Source: JAIBJN01 sp963699495 (GTDB lineage Bacteria > Actinomycetota > Thermoleophilia > Gaiellales > Gaiellaceae). From it: 64,000 bases of DNA. The notes below the pieces were generated by a model that was given only the letters and a program-made list of their open reading frames with translations, did not search any database and was not told where the DNA came from. Position numbers and translations under genes: made by a program. Where the stretch lies: the NCBI GenBank assembly GCA_963699495.1, contig CAVOUB010000001.1, forward strand, positions 45,004 to 109,003, given 5' to 3'. This document shows positions 53,768 to 62,644 of the stretch, piece by piece. How positions within the stretch are numbered: the first letter of the stretch is position 1; each line of letters begins with the position of its first letter.

Positions 53768-54904
53768 CGGAGCGACACCACCTTCTCGGCCGCCGAGAGC
53801 ATCGTCTCCTCGACGTAGAGGTTCGGCGGCGCGGCCTCGACGAGCATGCGCCTGCCCTCCTCGGCGTTCGTCCCGTCGAGCCTGACGACGATCGGGTCCT
53901 CGATGGCCATCTGGCCGAGCGCGGTCAGGATCCCTCGCGCCACCTCGTCGCAGCGCGTGATCCCGCCGAAGATGTTGAAGAGGATCGCCTCGACCTGCTC
54001 GTCCGAGGTGATGACCTCGAGCGCGTCGACGACGCCCTGCGCGTCGCCTCCACCGCCCAGGTCGCAGAAGTTCGCCGGGCGCCCGCCGACCTGGTCGATG
54101 ACATCGAGGGTTGCCATCACGAGTCCCGCGCCGTTGCCGAGGATGCCGATCTCCCCGTCGAGCTTCACGTACGTGACGCCCTTCTCGCGCGCGAGGCGCT
54201 CGTGCGGGTCGCCGGCTTCGACGTCGCGCATCTCGGCCACGTCCGGATGGCGGTAGAGCGCGTTCTCGTCCACGGTGAACTTCGAGTCGAGCGCCTTCAC
54301 CTCGCCGTCCGGCGTCACGACGAGCGGATTGATCTCGCAAAGCATCGCGTCGAACTCGACGAAGGCGTCGTAGAGCTTCTGGACGATCGCCAGCACCTGC
54401 TTCTGCTCGCCCGGATCCTCGATGCCCGCCTTGAAGACCAGCCAGCGCGCCTGCCAGGGCTGGAAGCCCACCAGCGGCTCGACGTGCAGCCGCGCGAGGG
54501 CATCCGGGCTCGTCGCCGCGACCTCCTCGATCTCTACCCCGCCCTCGGTGGTCAGCATGAGGAGGGGCTTCTTCTCGCCCCGGTCGAACGTGACCGAGAG
54601 GTAGTACTCCTTCGCGATGTCGGAGGCCCGCTCGATCCAGAGGCGGCGGACGACATGCCCTCGGATGTCCATGCCGAGGATCGCGGAAGCGTGGGCCTCG
54701 GCCTCCTCCGGCGTGTCGGCGAGCTTGATTCCGCCCGCCTTTCCGCGCCCGCCGACGAGCACCTGGGCCTTGACGACCACCTGGCCGCCTAGCTCCTGCG
54801 CGGCGCGCCCGTGCCTCCTGCGGAGTCGTCGCGAGGCGACCCTCCGACACGGGGATTCCCGCGCGCGCGAAGAGCTGCTTCCCCTGGTATTCGTAGAGAT
54901 CCAC
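53764..54904 (-). CDS. sucC: succinyl-CoA synthetase beta subunit (one frameshift)
   Basis: The beta subunit has an ATP-grasp fold and binds succinate and nucleotide. The main frame runs from VVKAQVLVGGRGKAGG to the end, with NPLVV and FGGITRCDEVA motifs. The N-terminus DLYEYQGKQLFARAGIPVSE from GTG 54904 is in another frame. A one-base slip near 54810 joins it to AAQELGGQVVVKAQV. With this the length is the normal ~380. An assembly indel is likely. Confidence 0.9.
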
Positions 54905-54950
54905 GGCCGGGCGCGAGTCTAGCTGGAAACCGGAATCACTCGTTCGGACG

Positions 54951-55544
54951 ATGAGGCAGGCTGCAGAACGGGCGATGCAGGGCTGGGGAACCCCCGTGAG
55001 ACTCATCCAGACTCTCGCCAAGGCCGGGGTGATCCTGGCCGTCATCGCCGTCGCCCTCGGCGGCGCGGTCGCGCTCGGGAGCACGCTGTTCGAGGCCCCG
55101 CCGCGGGACGCCGCCGAGTTTGCAGCGCGCATCGAGGCCGGGAGCACGCACGCGCAGCCGCCGCAGAAGCGAACGGGTGTCGAGCGCCGCTACGTCCTCC
55201 AGCTCAGCGAGCTCTGCGCGCGGCGGAACGAACAGCTCCGAGATCTCGAGCGCCGCGTGAACGAGGCCGATCGGGTCGCCACTCTCCGCGGCTGGCGGAT
55301 TGTCTTCGGCAACTTCTCCGAGGACTTCGCCGCGCTCACGCCTCCCAAGCGCTACGAGGATGGGGCCGCCCGCACCGCGGCCCTCAGCAGGGCGATGCTC
55401 GACCTCGCCGACGGCGCCCTCGAGGCGAGGCGCTCCGGCGACCGGGAGACGTTCGAGGCGAAGACGAGGGCCGCCGAGCTTCTCGACGCACGCTACGACC
55501 AGGCCGTCCTCCGCCTGGACGCGCCCGCCTGCGCTACCCGCTGA
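54951..55544 (+). CDS. membrane-anchored protein of unknown function
   Basis: A 197-residue protein with one hydrophobic segment (about residues 24-45) and a long helical, charged C-terminal part that looks partly coiled-coil (RNEQLRDLERRVNEADRV, later DGALEARRSGDRETFEAKT). No family is recognised. It is divergent from sucC with a 46-bp gap, and precedes the class III aminotransferase. Confidence 0.55.
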   Translation: MRQAAERAMQGWGTPVRLIQTLAKAGVILAVIAVALGGAVALGSTLFEAPPRDAAEFAARIEAGSTHAQPPQKRTGVERRYVLQLSELCARRNEQLRDLERRVNEADRVATLRGWRIVFGNFSEDFAALTPPKRYEDGAARTAALSRAMLDLADGALEARRSGDRETFEAKTRAAELLDARYDQAVLRLDAPACATR

Positions 55545-55565
55545 GTCGCTCGACGTCGTGAGAGG

Positions 55566-56944
55566 ATGCCGGCCGTGGCCGCGCAGCACGGCATCGACCG
55601 TCGTCGCATCTCGGCGCTCAAGGAGCGGGAGGACGAGCGCTTCGTCGCCGCGCGGCCGCGATCGAGGGAACTGCTCGCGCGAGGCCGCGACCTCATGCCG
55701 TACGGCGTTCCCATGAGCTGGATGGCGACGCTCTGGGACCATCCGCCGCTGTTCGTGGCCGAGGGTCGCGGGGCGTCGTTCGTCGACGTCGACGGTCACT
55801 CGTACCTCGACTTCCACATCGCGGACACGAGCGCCTTCTGCGGGCACGCCCCGGAACCGTGTCGAGGGCGGTTGCCGAGCAGGCGAGGCGAGGAGCGCAG
55901 TTCCAGCTCCCGACGGAGGATGCGCTCTGGGTGGCGGCGGAGCTGGCTGCCCGCTGGGGCTTGCCCCGGTGGCAGTTCACGCTGTCGGCAACGACGGCGA
56001 ACGTCGAGGCCATTCGCCTGGCACGTCTGGCCACCGGCCGGACGACGGTGCTCATGTTCGACGGCAAGTACCACGGCCACGCAGACGACACGCTCGTCAT
56101 GCTCGAGGCCGGCCGCAGCTCACCGGAGTACCTCGGCCTACCCGGTGAAGCCGCCCAGAGAGCCCGGATCGTCCAGTTCAACGACCTCGGCGCGCTCGCT
56201 GACGCTCTCGAGATCGGAGACGTCGCCTGCGTGCTCGCCGAGCCAGCGATGACCAACCTCACGATCGTCCAGCCCGATGCCGGCTTTCATCGAGAGCTTC
56301 GACGCCTGACCCGGGAAGCCGGGACGCTGCTCGTGCTCGACGAGACCCACACGCTCGTCTGCGGTCCGGGCGGGCTGGTCGGACGCTGGCAGCTCGATCC
56401 CGACATAGTCACGATCGGGAAGTCGATCGGCGGCGGGATCCCGGTGGGGGCGTACGGCATGACGCCGGAGCTCGCGGAGCGCTTCGAGACGCCCGACGAG
56501 CACCTCCCGGCATCGGGCGAGTTCGCCAACGAGCTGGCCACGGGCGGCACGCTCTTCGCCAACGCCCTCTCGATGGCCGCCTGCCGCGCGACGCTCGGCG
56601 GGGTTCTGAACGCGGAGGCGTACGAGCGCACGGCTGCGCTGGGCGAGCGGCTCGCAGCCGGGATCGAGTCAGCGACCGCCAGCGCCGGCCTTGACTGGCG
56701 CGCCCACCGTCTCTTTGCGAAGAGCGGCTACTGGTTCGACACCGAGTTGCCCCGAAACGCGCTCGAGGCCCGTGACCGCGACGATCTCGAGCTCCGGGCT
56801 CTGCTCAGGGTGGCCCTGGCGAACCGGGGGATCTGGGAAGGCGGCTTCTGGCTCGGCCCTACGGTCTCGGTGGCCATGAGTGAGGCGGGGGTCGAGCGCT
56901 ACGTCGAAGCCCTGAGCGAGATCCTGCTCGAGCTCATGTCGTAG
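55566..56944 (+). CDS. class III aminotransferase, GSA-aminomutase-like (one frameshift)
   Basis: A PLP enzyme related to glutamate-1-semialdehyde aminomutase and omega-amino-acid transaminases. The N-terminal part (RELLARGRDLMPYGVPMSW, then LDFHIADTSAFCGHAPEP) runs to about 55857. There a base slip moves the frame to SRAVAEQARRGAQFQLPTED. The rest has FDGKYHGHADDTLV, LLVLDETHTLVCGPGG and the PLP lysine in TIGKSIGGGIPVGAYG. The joined length is about 459 residues. The exact substrate is open. Confidence 0.82.
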
Positions 56945-57025
56945 GGGCGGCGTTCGAGACCGGGCCCTATCGGGTACACAGCCGGACGCTGTAGCGTTCG
57001 GCCGGACCCTTCAGAGGAGGTAGCG

Positions 57026-57202
57026 ATGAGCACCCTGCGCGACGACGAAATCCGGACAATCTCCGAAGGCGGCCGCCTCGACCCGCAGGCGGACACGGAC
57101 GGGGACGACACCGACACGACGGACGGCGACGCGACCGACACGGACGCCGACGACGCCGACACGGACGCGACCGACGCCGACACGGACGACACGGACGCGT
57201 AG
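57026..57202 (+). CDS. 58-residue Asp/Thr-repeat peptide, candidate substrate of the adjacent JmjC enzyme
   Basis: The first ~22 residues (MSTLRDDEIRTISEGGRLDP) look like an ordinary leader. The last 36 residues are 18 Asp, 10 Thr, 6 Ala and 2 Gly in short DTDA/DATD units. An excellent GAGGAGG (57014-57020) stands 5 nt before the ATG. The leader-plus-repetitive-core layout resembles precursors of ribosomally made, modified peptides. The JmjC frame opens one base after its stop. No family is recognised. It could alternatively be an acidic metal-binding peptide or the N-terminal tail of the JmjC protein if a frame error lies at the stop. Confidence 0.6.
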   Translation: MSTLRDDEIRTISEGGRLDPQADTDGDDTDTTDGDATDTDADDADTDATDADTDDTDA

Positions 57203-57203
57203 A

Positions 57204-58367
57204 GCCGCCGACGCGGCGCTCGAGCGCTGTCTCGAGCCCGTTTCCGCGGACACGTTCTTCGCCGAGCACTGGGAGCAGCGGCCGCTCGTCGTCGCCCGCG
57301 ACGAGCCGGGGCGCTTCGACGATCTCCTCTCGGAGGCCGACGTCGAGCGGCTGGTCTGCTCCACGGCGATCCGCTACCCGGCGTTCCGCCTCGTCCGGGA
57401 AGGCGGGCAGCTCGACCTGGGCGCCTACACCTCGACCGTCCCGTGGCGCCCGGCCTTCACCAGGACGGCCGACGTCCCCCGCATCCTGGCCGAGTGGGAG
57501 GCGGGTGCGACGATCGTCCTCCAGGCCCTGCACGTCAACTGGCACCCGCTGGCGGTCTTCTGCCGGCAGCTCGAGGAGGCTCTCGGGCAGCCGGTGCAGG
57601 TCAACTCGTACTCCACGCCCAGGGGCTCGCAGGGCTTCGCGGTTCATCACGACACGCACGACGTCCTCGTGCTCCAGGTCGCCGGCGAGAAGCGCTGGCT
57701 CCTCTACGACCCGCTCCTCGAGCTCCCGCTCAAGCACCAGCGCTACTCGAAGTCGCTGGGCGAGCACGGCGAGCCGACCGACGACCTCGTCCTCCGCGCC
57801 GGGGACACGCTCTACCTCCCGCGCGGCTGGCTGCACCAGGCGGAAACGTCGGACACCGACTCCCTCCACCTGACCATCGGGATCAACGCCTACACCTGGC
57901 TCGACGCGGCCAAGGCGGCTCTCGGCCCGCTCGAGCACGACGCCGACCTGCGGCGGGGAGTCGCTCCGGACGGCGAGGAGGCAGACGAGATCGCGGAGCG
58001 CCTGCGCGCCCAGCTGAGCCCGGAAGAGGTGGCGCGGCGACGGCGGCGGCGGTTCCTGGACACGCGCCGGCCGATCCGCGAGGACGGCATCTCGCAGCTC
58101 CGCGCCCTCGAGCGGCTCGACGTGGAGACGCCGGTCGAGCGGCGCAGCACCGTGATCGCCGACCTGGAGGAGGGCGAGGACGGCGTCGGGATCGTCTTCG
58201 AGGGGCGGGAGCTCCACTTTCCCGCGCATGCGCGTGACGAGGTGGTCGGCTGCTTCGAGGCGGAGGAGCCGTTCCGGCTCTCCGAGCTTCCCGGCGACCT
58301 CGACGACGCCGGAAGGCTCGTCCTCGCGCGCAGGCTGGTGCGCGAGGGCTTCCTGCGGATCGTCTAG
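57204..58367 (+). CDS. JmjC-type 2-oxoglutarate oxygenase (start not visible)
   Basis: Up to 387 residues of a ROXA/YcfD-like cupin_4 protein. The N-terminal FFAEHWEQRPLVV, the iron motif VHHDTHDVLVLQV (HxD) and distal His in LPRGWLHQAE form the Fe(II)/2-oxoglutarate site. A C-terminal winged-helix-like dimer region follows. Known relatives hydroxylate residues in ribosomal proteins. No ATG, GTG or TTG exists in frame between 57027 and GTG 57594. The real start is therefore a rare codon, a frame error, or frameshifting from the Asp-rich gene. The stop shares CTAG with the convergent gene. Confidence 0.8.
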   Translation, partial: AADAALERCLEPVSADTFFAEHWEQRPLVVARDEPGRFDDLLSEADVERLVCSTAIRYPAFRLVREGGQLDLGAYTSTVPWRPAFTRTADVPRILAEWEAGATIVLQALHVNWHPLAVFCRQLEEALGQPVQVNSYSTPRGSQGFAVHHDTHDVLVLQVAGEKRWLLYDPLLELPLKHQRYSKSLGEHGEPTDDLVLRAGDTLYLPRGWLHQAETSDTDSLHLTIGINAYTWLDAAKAALGPLEHDADLRRGVAPDGEEADEIAERLRAQLSPEEVARRRRRRFLDTRRPIREDGISQLRALERLDVETPVERRSTVIADLEEGEDGVGIVFEGRELHFPAHARDEVVGCFEAEEPFRLSELPGDLDDAGRLVLARRLVREGFLRIV

Positions 58368-59299
58368 CTGCGGCGGATCGCCGTCGCCACGTAGCGGCGG
58401 GGGCGACTCGGCTGTGCCGCGCCGCAGGTGAGGAAGACAGCCTCGTCGGCATCCTCGGAAGCGACGTCCACCTCGCGCACGGCACCGTCCGGAACCCCGA
58501 AGCGGACGCACCAGGCATCGTCACCGGTGCGCTTGCAGCCGACGAAGGCGAGGTCGTCGATCCCGACGAGCTCTTCGGCCTGCCGGATCGCGTGCTCGGC
58601 GGCCTGAACGGGGAAGCCGTAGGCGGCGCGGCCGCGATAGTGCTCCAGGTCGATGCGCCCGGCGGCGTGGGCCTCCAGCAGGGCGCGGGCGCCTTCGGGC
58701 TCGACGCGCCCGTAGTAGAGAGCCTGCGGGAGGATGACGACGTTGCCCGCGAAGCGGTCGCCGCCGACGTGACTCGACTGCCAGACCCACCCGGACTCGG
58801 TCTCCCGGCGCAAGGCGTCGTAGACCGGTCGCCCGTTCTTGGCGCAGCAGCGGTCGCGCTTGCCGTGGGTACAGACGACGAGCAGCGGGTGGCCGAGCGG
58901 GACGCCGGGCAGCCCTCCGCCTCTCAGCGCGCCGGCGAAGTCGAAGCTCCGCAGGTCGTCGAGATCGTCGACCTCGAGGTGGAAGAAGCGCTCCGCGCGC
59001 GGCTCCGACGTCCCGAACCAGACCTGAGGGCGCACGTGAGCCCGGCGCTCGGGCTTCTTCACGAAGAGGAGCCTCGACGGCCCCAGGGCATGAAGCTGCT
59101 CTCGCAGATGAGCCTTCAGCTCGTCCGAGAAAAGGCTGCCGCCGAGGACGTCGCGATCCCAGAGACCGCTGTACTCGAGCACGATCCAGTTGTCGATCCG
59201 GCTCGCCGTGGCCGCCAGCGGCTCGGCGTTCGCGCTCGACACCGCCGCGCAGAAAGCGCGGCTACGCGCGCTCGCCTTCGGCTGGACGCTCACGGCCAC
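58364..59299 (-). CDS. sucrase/ferredoxin-like [2Fe-2S] protein
   Basis: A 311-residue protein of the sucrase/ferredoxin-like family, a thioredoxin-fold [2Fe-2S] group. The cluster region is seen in CTHGKRDRCCAKNGRPVYDAL and HVGGDRFAGNVVILPQALYYGRV. Its biochemical role is not established. GTG 59299 lies 6 nt after the -10 TACGCT (59311-59306). The palindrome at 59320-59335 covers the -35 position, implying repression by an iron-type regulator. Confidence 0.8.
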   Translation of the reverse strand: MAVSVQPKASARSRAFCAAVSSANAEPLAATASRIDNWIVLEYSGLWDRDVLGGSLFSDELKAHLREQLHALGPSRLLFVKKPERRAHVRPQVWFGTSEPRAERFFHLEVDDLDDLRSFDFAGALRGGGLPGVPLGHPLLVVCTHGKRDRCCAKNGRPVYDALRRETESGWVWQSSHVGGDRFAGNVVILPQALYYGRVEPEGARALLEAHAAGRIDLEHYRGRAAYGFPVQAAEHAIRQAEELVGIDDLAFVGCKRTGDDAWCVRFGVPDGAVREVDVASEDADEAVFLTCGAAQPSRPRRYVATAIRRS

Positions 59300-59305
59300 G
59301 AACCT

Positions 59306-59311
59306 AGCGTA
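59306..59311 (-). promoter_or_regulatory. -10 element TACGCT, leaderless, behind an operator
   Basis: On the minus strand TACGCT ends 6 nt before GTG 59299. The -35 region coincides with the palindrome at 59320-59335. Confidence 0.55.
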
Positions 59312-59319
59312 GCCGATCT

Positions 59320-59335
59320 GTAAGGCCGACCTTAC
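59320..59335. promoter_or_regulatory. second copy of the GTAAGG-N4-CCTTAC operator
   Basis: GTAAGGCCGACCTTAC differs from the operator at 11669-11684 in one spacer base, and both are followed by AAC. It overlaps the stop codon of the carboxylase gene and the -35 position of the [2Fe-2S] protein gene. A shared iron-responsive repressor is the simplest reading. Confidence 0.6.
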
Positions 59336-61104
59336 AACGAGACGTCGCCGTCCTCGCCCTCCTGGGCGACGACGCAGATGACCTGGCCGGTCGTGACGAG
59401 CTCGCCGGGCGCGACGGAGAGGCCGGTGACCCGGCCCGAGCGGTGGGCCGTGATCTCGTTCTCCATCTTCATCGCCTCGACGACGCAGATCACCTGGCCC
59501 TCACGGATCTCGTCGGCCTCGGCCACCTCGACGGCGAGCACGGTGCCCTGCATGGGGCTGACGACCGCCTCGCGTGCGGCCGCGTGGTGGGCACGGCCGC
59601 CCGCCCGCTCGCGCCGGCGCCGCGCCAGCTCCGCGTGGGGCGGCTCCGGGCGGAGGAGGGTGACCTCGAAGCGCCTGCCGTTCAGCTCGACGCCGACAGC
59701 CTGCTCTCGCACGCGCGCCGGCGCCGGAACGCGTGGGGGCGCCGCGTCGCCGCGCATCCCCTCCGCGATCGACTCGACCAGCCCGAAGCACGTCTCGCCG
59801 GCGACGAAGCACGGATGCTCGAGGAGGGCACGGTGGAAGCCCACGAGCGTCGAGACGCCCTCGATCGTGTACTCGTCGAGCGCTCGCAGCATGCGGCGCC
59901 TCGCCCGCTCCCGGTCGGTGTCCCAGACGATCAGCTTGGCGACGAGCGGGTCGTAGAGCCCGATCACCTCGGAGCCCTCGCAGACGCCCGAGTCGACCCG
60001 CACTCCGGGCCCCGCCGGCTCGCGGTAGGCGGTGATCGTCCCAGGCGTCGGCAGGAAGCCGTTGGCCGCGTCCTCGGCATTGATGCGGCATTCGATCGAG
60101 TGGCCGGAGAAGCGCACGCCCCCTTGGCCGAAAGAGAGCGGCTCGCCGGCTGCGACGAGTACCTGCTCGCGTACGAGGTCGATCCCGGTGACCAGCTCGG
60201 TGACGGTGTGCTCGACCTGAATGCGCGTGTTCATCTCCAGGAAGAAGTAGTCGCCGTTTCGGTCGAGCAAGCCCTCGATCGTCCCGGCGCCGCGATAGCC
60301 GACGGCGCGCGCCGCATCGACCGCGATAGCTCCGATCCGCTCCCGGAGCTCCGTCCCGACGGCCGGCGAGGGCGTCTCCTCGACGAGCTTCTGGTGCCGG
60401 CGCTGGATCGTGCAGTCGCGCTCGCCCAGGTGGACGACGTTCCCATGCGAATCCGCGAGCACCTGCACCTCGACGTGTCGTGGGTCTTCGAGGAACCGCT
60501 CGACGTAGACGGTTGCGTCGGCGAAGTACGACTCTCCCTCGCGCTGTGCGGAGGCAAGCGCGCGCTCGGCCTCCTCCGGCGAGCGGACAACCTTGAGCCC
60601 CTTGCCGCCGCCCCCGGCCGAGGCCTTGATCGCCAGGGGCCAGCCGTGCTCTTCCCCGCCGGCGAGGATCTCGTCCACGGACTCGACGGGCTCGGTCGTC
60701 CCCGGGATGACAGGCACGCCCGCCTCTCGCATCAGGCGGCGGGCGGTGACCTTGGAGCCCATCGCCTCGATCGCCGCGGGCGGCGGCCCGATCCAGGTGA
60801 GGCCGGCCGCCTCGACCGCCCGGGCGAACGACGCGTTCTCGGCGAGAAAGCCGTAGCCGGGGTGGATCGCGTCTGCCCCGGCGGCTCTCGCGGCCGCGAG
60901 CACGCGCTCCTGGTGGAGGTAGCTCTCGGCCGGCGCGCCCGGGCCGAGCAGGTACGCCTCGTCGGCCGCAGCGACGTGGAGCGAGCCGCGATCGGCCTCT
61001 GAATAGACCGCGACCGTGCCGATCCCGAGCTCGCGCAGCGTCCGGAAGACGCGGACGGCGATCTCACCGCGGTTGGCGACCAGGATCTTCCCGAACGGGG
61101 CCAC
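59332..61104 (-). CDS. acyl-CoA carboxylase alpha subunit (biotin carboxylase-BCCP)
   Basis: The 590-residue fusion carboxylates biotin with ATP and bicarbonate and carries it to a carboxyltransferase. The N-terminal biotin carboxylase opens with ILVANRGEIAVRVFRTL and has ASAGGGGKGLKVV and EMNTRIQVEHTVTE. The C-terminal carrier domain has the biotinyl lysine K546 in EAMKMEN. Acetyl- or propionyl-CoA is the probable substrate; no beta subunit is in the window. It starts at GTG 61104. Confidence 0.93.
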   Translation of the reverse strand: MAPFGKILVANRGEIAVRVFRTLRELGIGTVAVYSEADRGSLHVAAADEAYLLGPGAPAESYLHQERVLAAARAAGADAIHPGYGFLAENASFARAVEAAGLTWIGPPPAAIEAMGSKVTARRLMREAGVPVIPGTTEPVESVDEILAGGEEHGWPLAIKASAGGGGKGLKVVRSPEEAERALASAQREGESYFADATVYVERFLEDPRHVEVQVLADSHGNVVHLGERDCTIQRRHQKLVEETPSPAVGTELRERIGAIAVDAARAVGYRGAGTIEGLLDRNGDYFFLEMNTRIQVEHTVTELVTGIDLVREQVLVAAGEPLSFGQGGVRFSGHSIECRINAEDAANGFLPTPGTITAYREPAGPGVRVDSGVCEGSEVIGLYDPLVAKLIVWDTDRERARRRMLRALDEYTIEGVSTLVGFHRALLEHPCFVAGETCFGLVESIAEGMRGDAAPPRVPAPARVREQAVGVELNGRRFEVTLLRPEPPHAELARRRRERAGGRAHHAAAREAVVSPMQGTVLAVEVAEADEIREGQVICVVEAMKMENEITAHRSGRVTGLSVAPGELVTTGQVICVVAQEGEDGDVSL

Positions 61105-61195
61105 GACCCGCGTATTGTCGCCTGTCGTCTGTGAGGCAGGCGGCGTCGGCCGACCGAGGCCCGTTCGCGAGGGCGCCGACGTATGCTCTCAGGGG

Positions 61196-61735
61196 GTGAC
61201 CTTCGCCGACCACCTGACCGTCGCCAGGGCGGCCGCCGTGCCGGTCGTCGTCGTCCTCTTCGCCTGGGACTTCCCCAACCACGACTACTGGGCAACCGCC
61301 GTGTTCGTCGTCGCGATGGCCACCGACTGGGTGGACGGCTGGTGGGCCCGTCGCAACGACCGCACGTCCGACCTGGGCCGCATCCTCGACCCCGTGGCCG
61401 ACAAGCTGCTGGTGATGGCGGCGCTGATCATGCTCGTCGGGAGCGTCCTCCCGGCCTGGATGGTCGCCGCCGTGATCGCCCGTGAGTTCCTGGTCACCGG
61501 CCTCCGGCTCGCCGCCCTCGAGCGCGGCGTCGTCATCGGCGCCCGCGACCTCGGCAAGCTCAAGACCTGGGCGCAGGCTGTCGCGGCCGCCCTCGCCGGC
61601 CTCGCGGCGGGCGGCGCGTTCGACGATGTCGTTGCCTGGTGGGCCATGCTCGTCGCCCTGATCCTCACCTGGGTCTCGGGCCTGGACTACGCTCGAAGCG
61701 CCCCCCGTCTTCTTCGTGGCCAACAGCCTGCGTAG
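61196..61735 (+). CDS. pgsA: CDP-diacylglycerol-glycerol-3-phosphate phosphatidyltransferase
   Basis: A 179-residue integral membrane enzyme making phosphatidylglycerol phosphate. The CDP-alcohol phosphotransferase signature is complete, DG-x2-AR-x8-G-x3-D-x3-D (within DGWWARRNDRTSDLGRILD), amid four to six membrane spans. GTG 61196 follows TATGCT by 8 nt, giving a nearly leaderless mRNA. It overlaps the next gene by 20 bp. Confidence 0.9.
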   Translation: MTFADHLTVARAAAVPVVVVLFAWDFPNHDYWATAVFVVAMATDWVDGWWARRNDRTSDLGRILDPVADKLLVMAALIMLVGSVLPAWMVAAVIAREFLVTGLRLAALERGVVIGARDLGKLKTWAQAVAAALAGLAAGGAFDDVVAWWAMLVALILTWVSGLDYARSAPRLLRGQQPA

Positions 61736-62600
61736 CTTCCGCCGGGAGGACATCCCGGTCGTCCTCGAGCTCTCGCGACGCGCGTTCAGCCGAGCGGAGG
61801 AACAGGTTGGCAATCCGTTGTGGGCCTCGCGGGACGAGCTCGAGAGCGAGCTCTCCGACTGGGACGAACCACCGGAGAGGACGCTCCTCGTCGACGACGA
61901 GGACGGGCACGTCGTCGGCTTCGGCGGCGTCGAGGTCGCGAAGGGTTTCCCTCACGCCGATCTCTTCGGCCCGCTCATCGCTCCCGGATATCGCGGCCAG
62001 AAGCTCGGCAGCGAGCTCCTCGACGCCTCGGTGGCGATCGCGGTCGAGCACGGGCGCCACTCCGTGATCGGCTCCGTCGGCCCCCGCAACATCTCGGGAC
62101 GGATGCTGCTCGAGCACCGAGGCTTCCACACGCGCGGGCCCGCAAAGGCGGTGTTTCGCCTGACCCCCGAGGAGCACCGCGCCGTGGCCGAAGGGCCGGA
62201 GGGCGTCGAGGTGCGCCGCGGAGACGCGGCTGACCTGGGTCGCGCGTTGGATCTCTACCACTCGACCTTCCCGGAGGGCGTCTTCCCGGACGAGACCTGG
62301 CAGGAGGGGCTGGCGAGCGGCTCGGTCTACCTCGCCGAGCGCGAGGGCACACCGCTCGCGTTCGTCAACATCGACTCCAACGACCGCTGGGCGTACCAGA
62401 TCGGCGTCGTGGCCGAGGAGCGCTCGCGCGGGGTCGGCAACTTCCTCCTCTCACGGGTTTTGCAGGACTACTGGAGGGAGCACCCGGGCGAGGTCCTCGG
62501 CCTCTCGGTCGAGGCGGACAACCTGCCCGCACTCCGGCTCCTTCGACGCCAGGGCTTCGCACCGTGGCTCGTCCTGCAGTCATTCGAGCTCTGGCTGTAG
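61716..62600 (+). CDS. tandem GNAT acetyltransferase
   Basis: A 294-residue protein with two GNAT domains. The first (residues 1-145) has APGYRGQKLGSELLDASV. The second (about 160-294) has VAEERSRGVGNFLLSRVL and SVEADNLPALRLLRRQGF. Twin-GNAT proteins include mycothiol synthase (MshD)-like enzymes, but identity here is too uncertain for that name. It starts at GTG 61716 inside the end of pgsA, so the two are co-translated. Confidence 0.75.
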   Translation: MANSLRSFRREDIPVVLELSRRAFSRAEEQVGNPLWASRDELESELSDWDEPPERTLLVDDEDGHVVGFGGVEVAKGFPHADLFGPLIAPGYRGQKLGSELLDASVAIAVEHGRHSVIGSVGPRNISGRMLLEHRGFHTRGPAKAVFRLTPEEHRAVAEGPEGVEVRRGDAADLGRALDLYHSTFPEGVFPDETWQEGLASGSVYLAEREGTPLAFVNIDSNDRWAYQIGVVAEERSRGVGNFLLSRVLQDYWREHPGEVLGLSVEADNLPALRLLRRQGFAPWLVLQSFELWL

Positions 62601-62630
62601 CGCCCGTCTGGCGCGGACGCAGACGACGTG

Positions 62631-62644
62631 CGAACATATGTTCG
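62631..62644. promoter_or_regulatory. LexA (SOS) box overlapping the dinB start
   Basis: CGAACATATGTTCG is a perfect 14-bp palindrome matching the Gram-positive/actinobacterial LexA consensus CGAAC-N4-GTTCG. It covers ATG 62638-62640 of dinB, so bound LexA would block transcription at or near the start codon. Confidence 0.85.

Noticed and set aside
56995..57202. Asp-rich stretch dismissed as a random low-complexity frame
   Set aside because: It has a strong Shine-Dalgarno, a well-placed ATG, a non-repetitive front and a stop right before a conserved gene, so it was kept as a gene.
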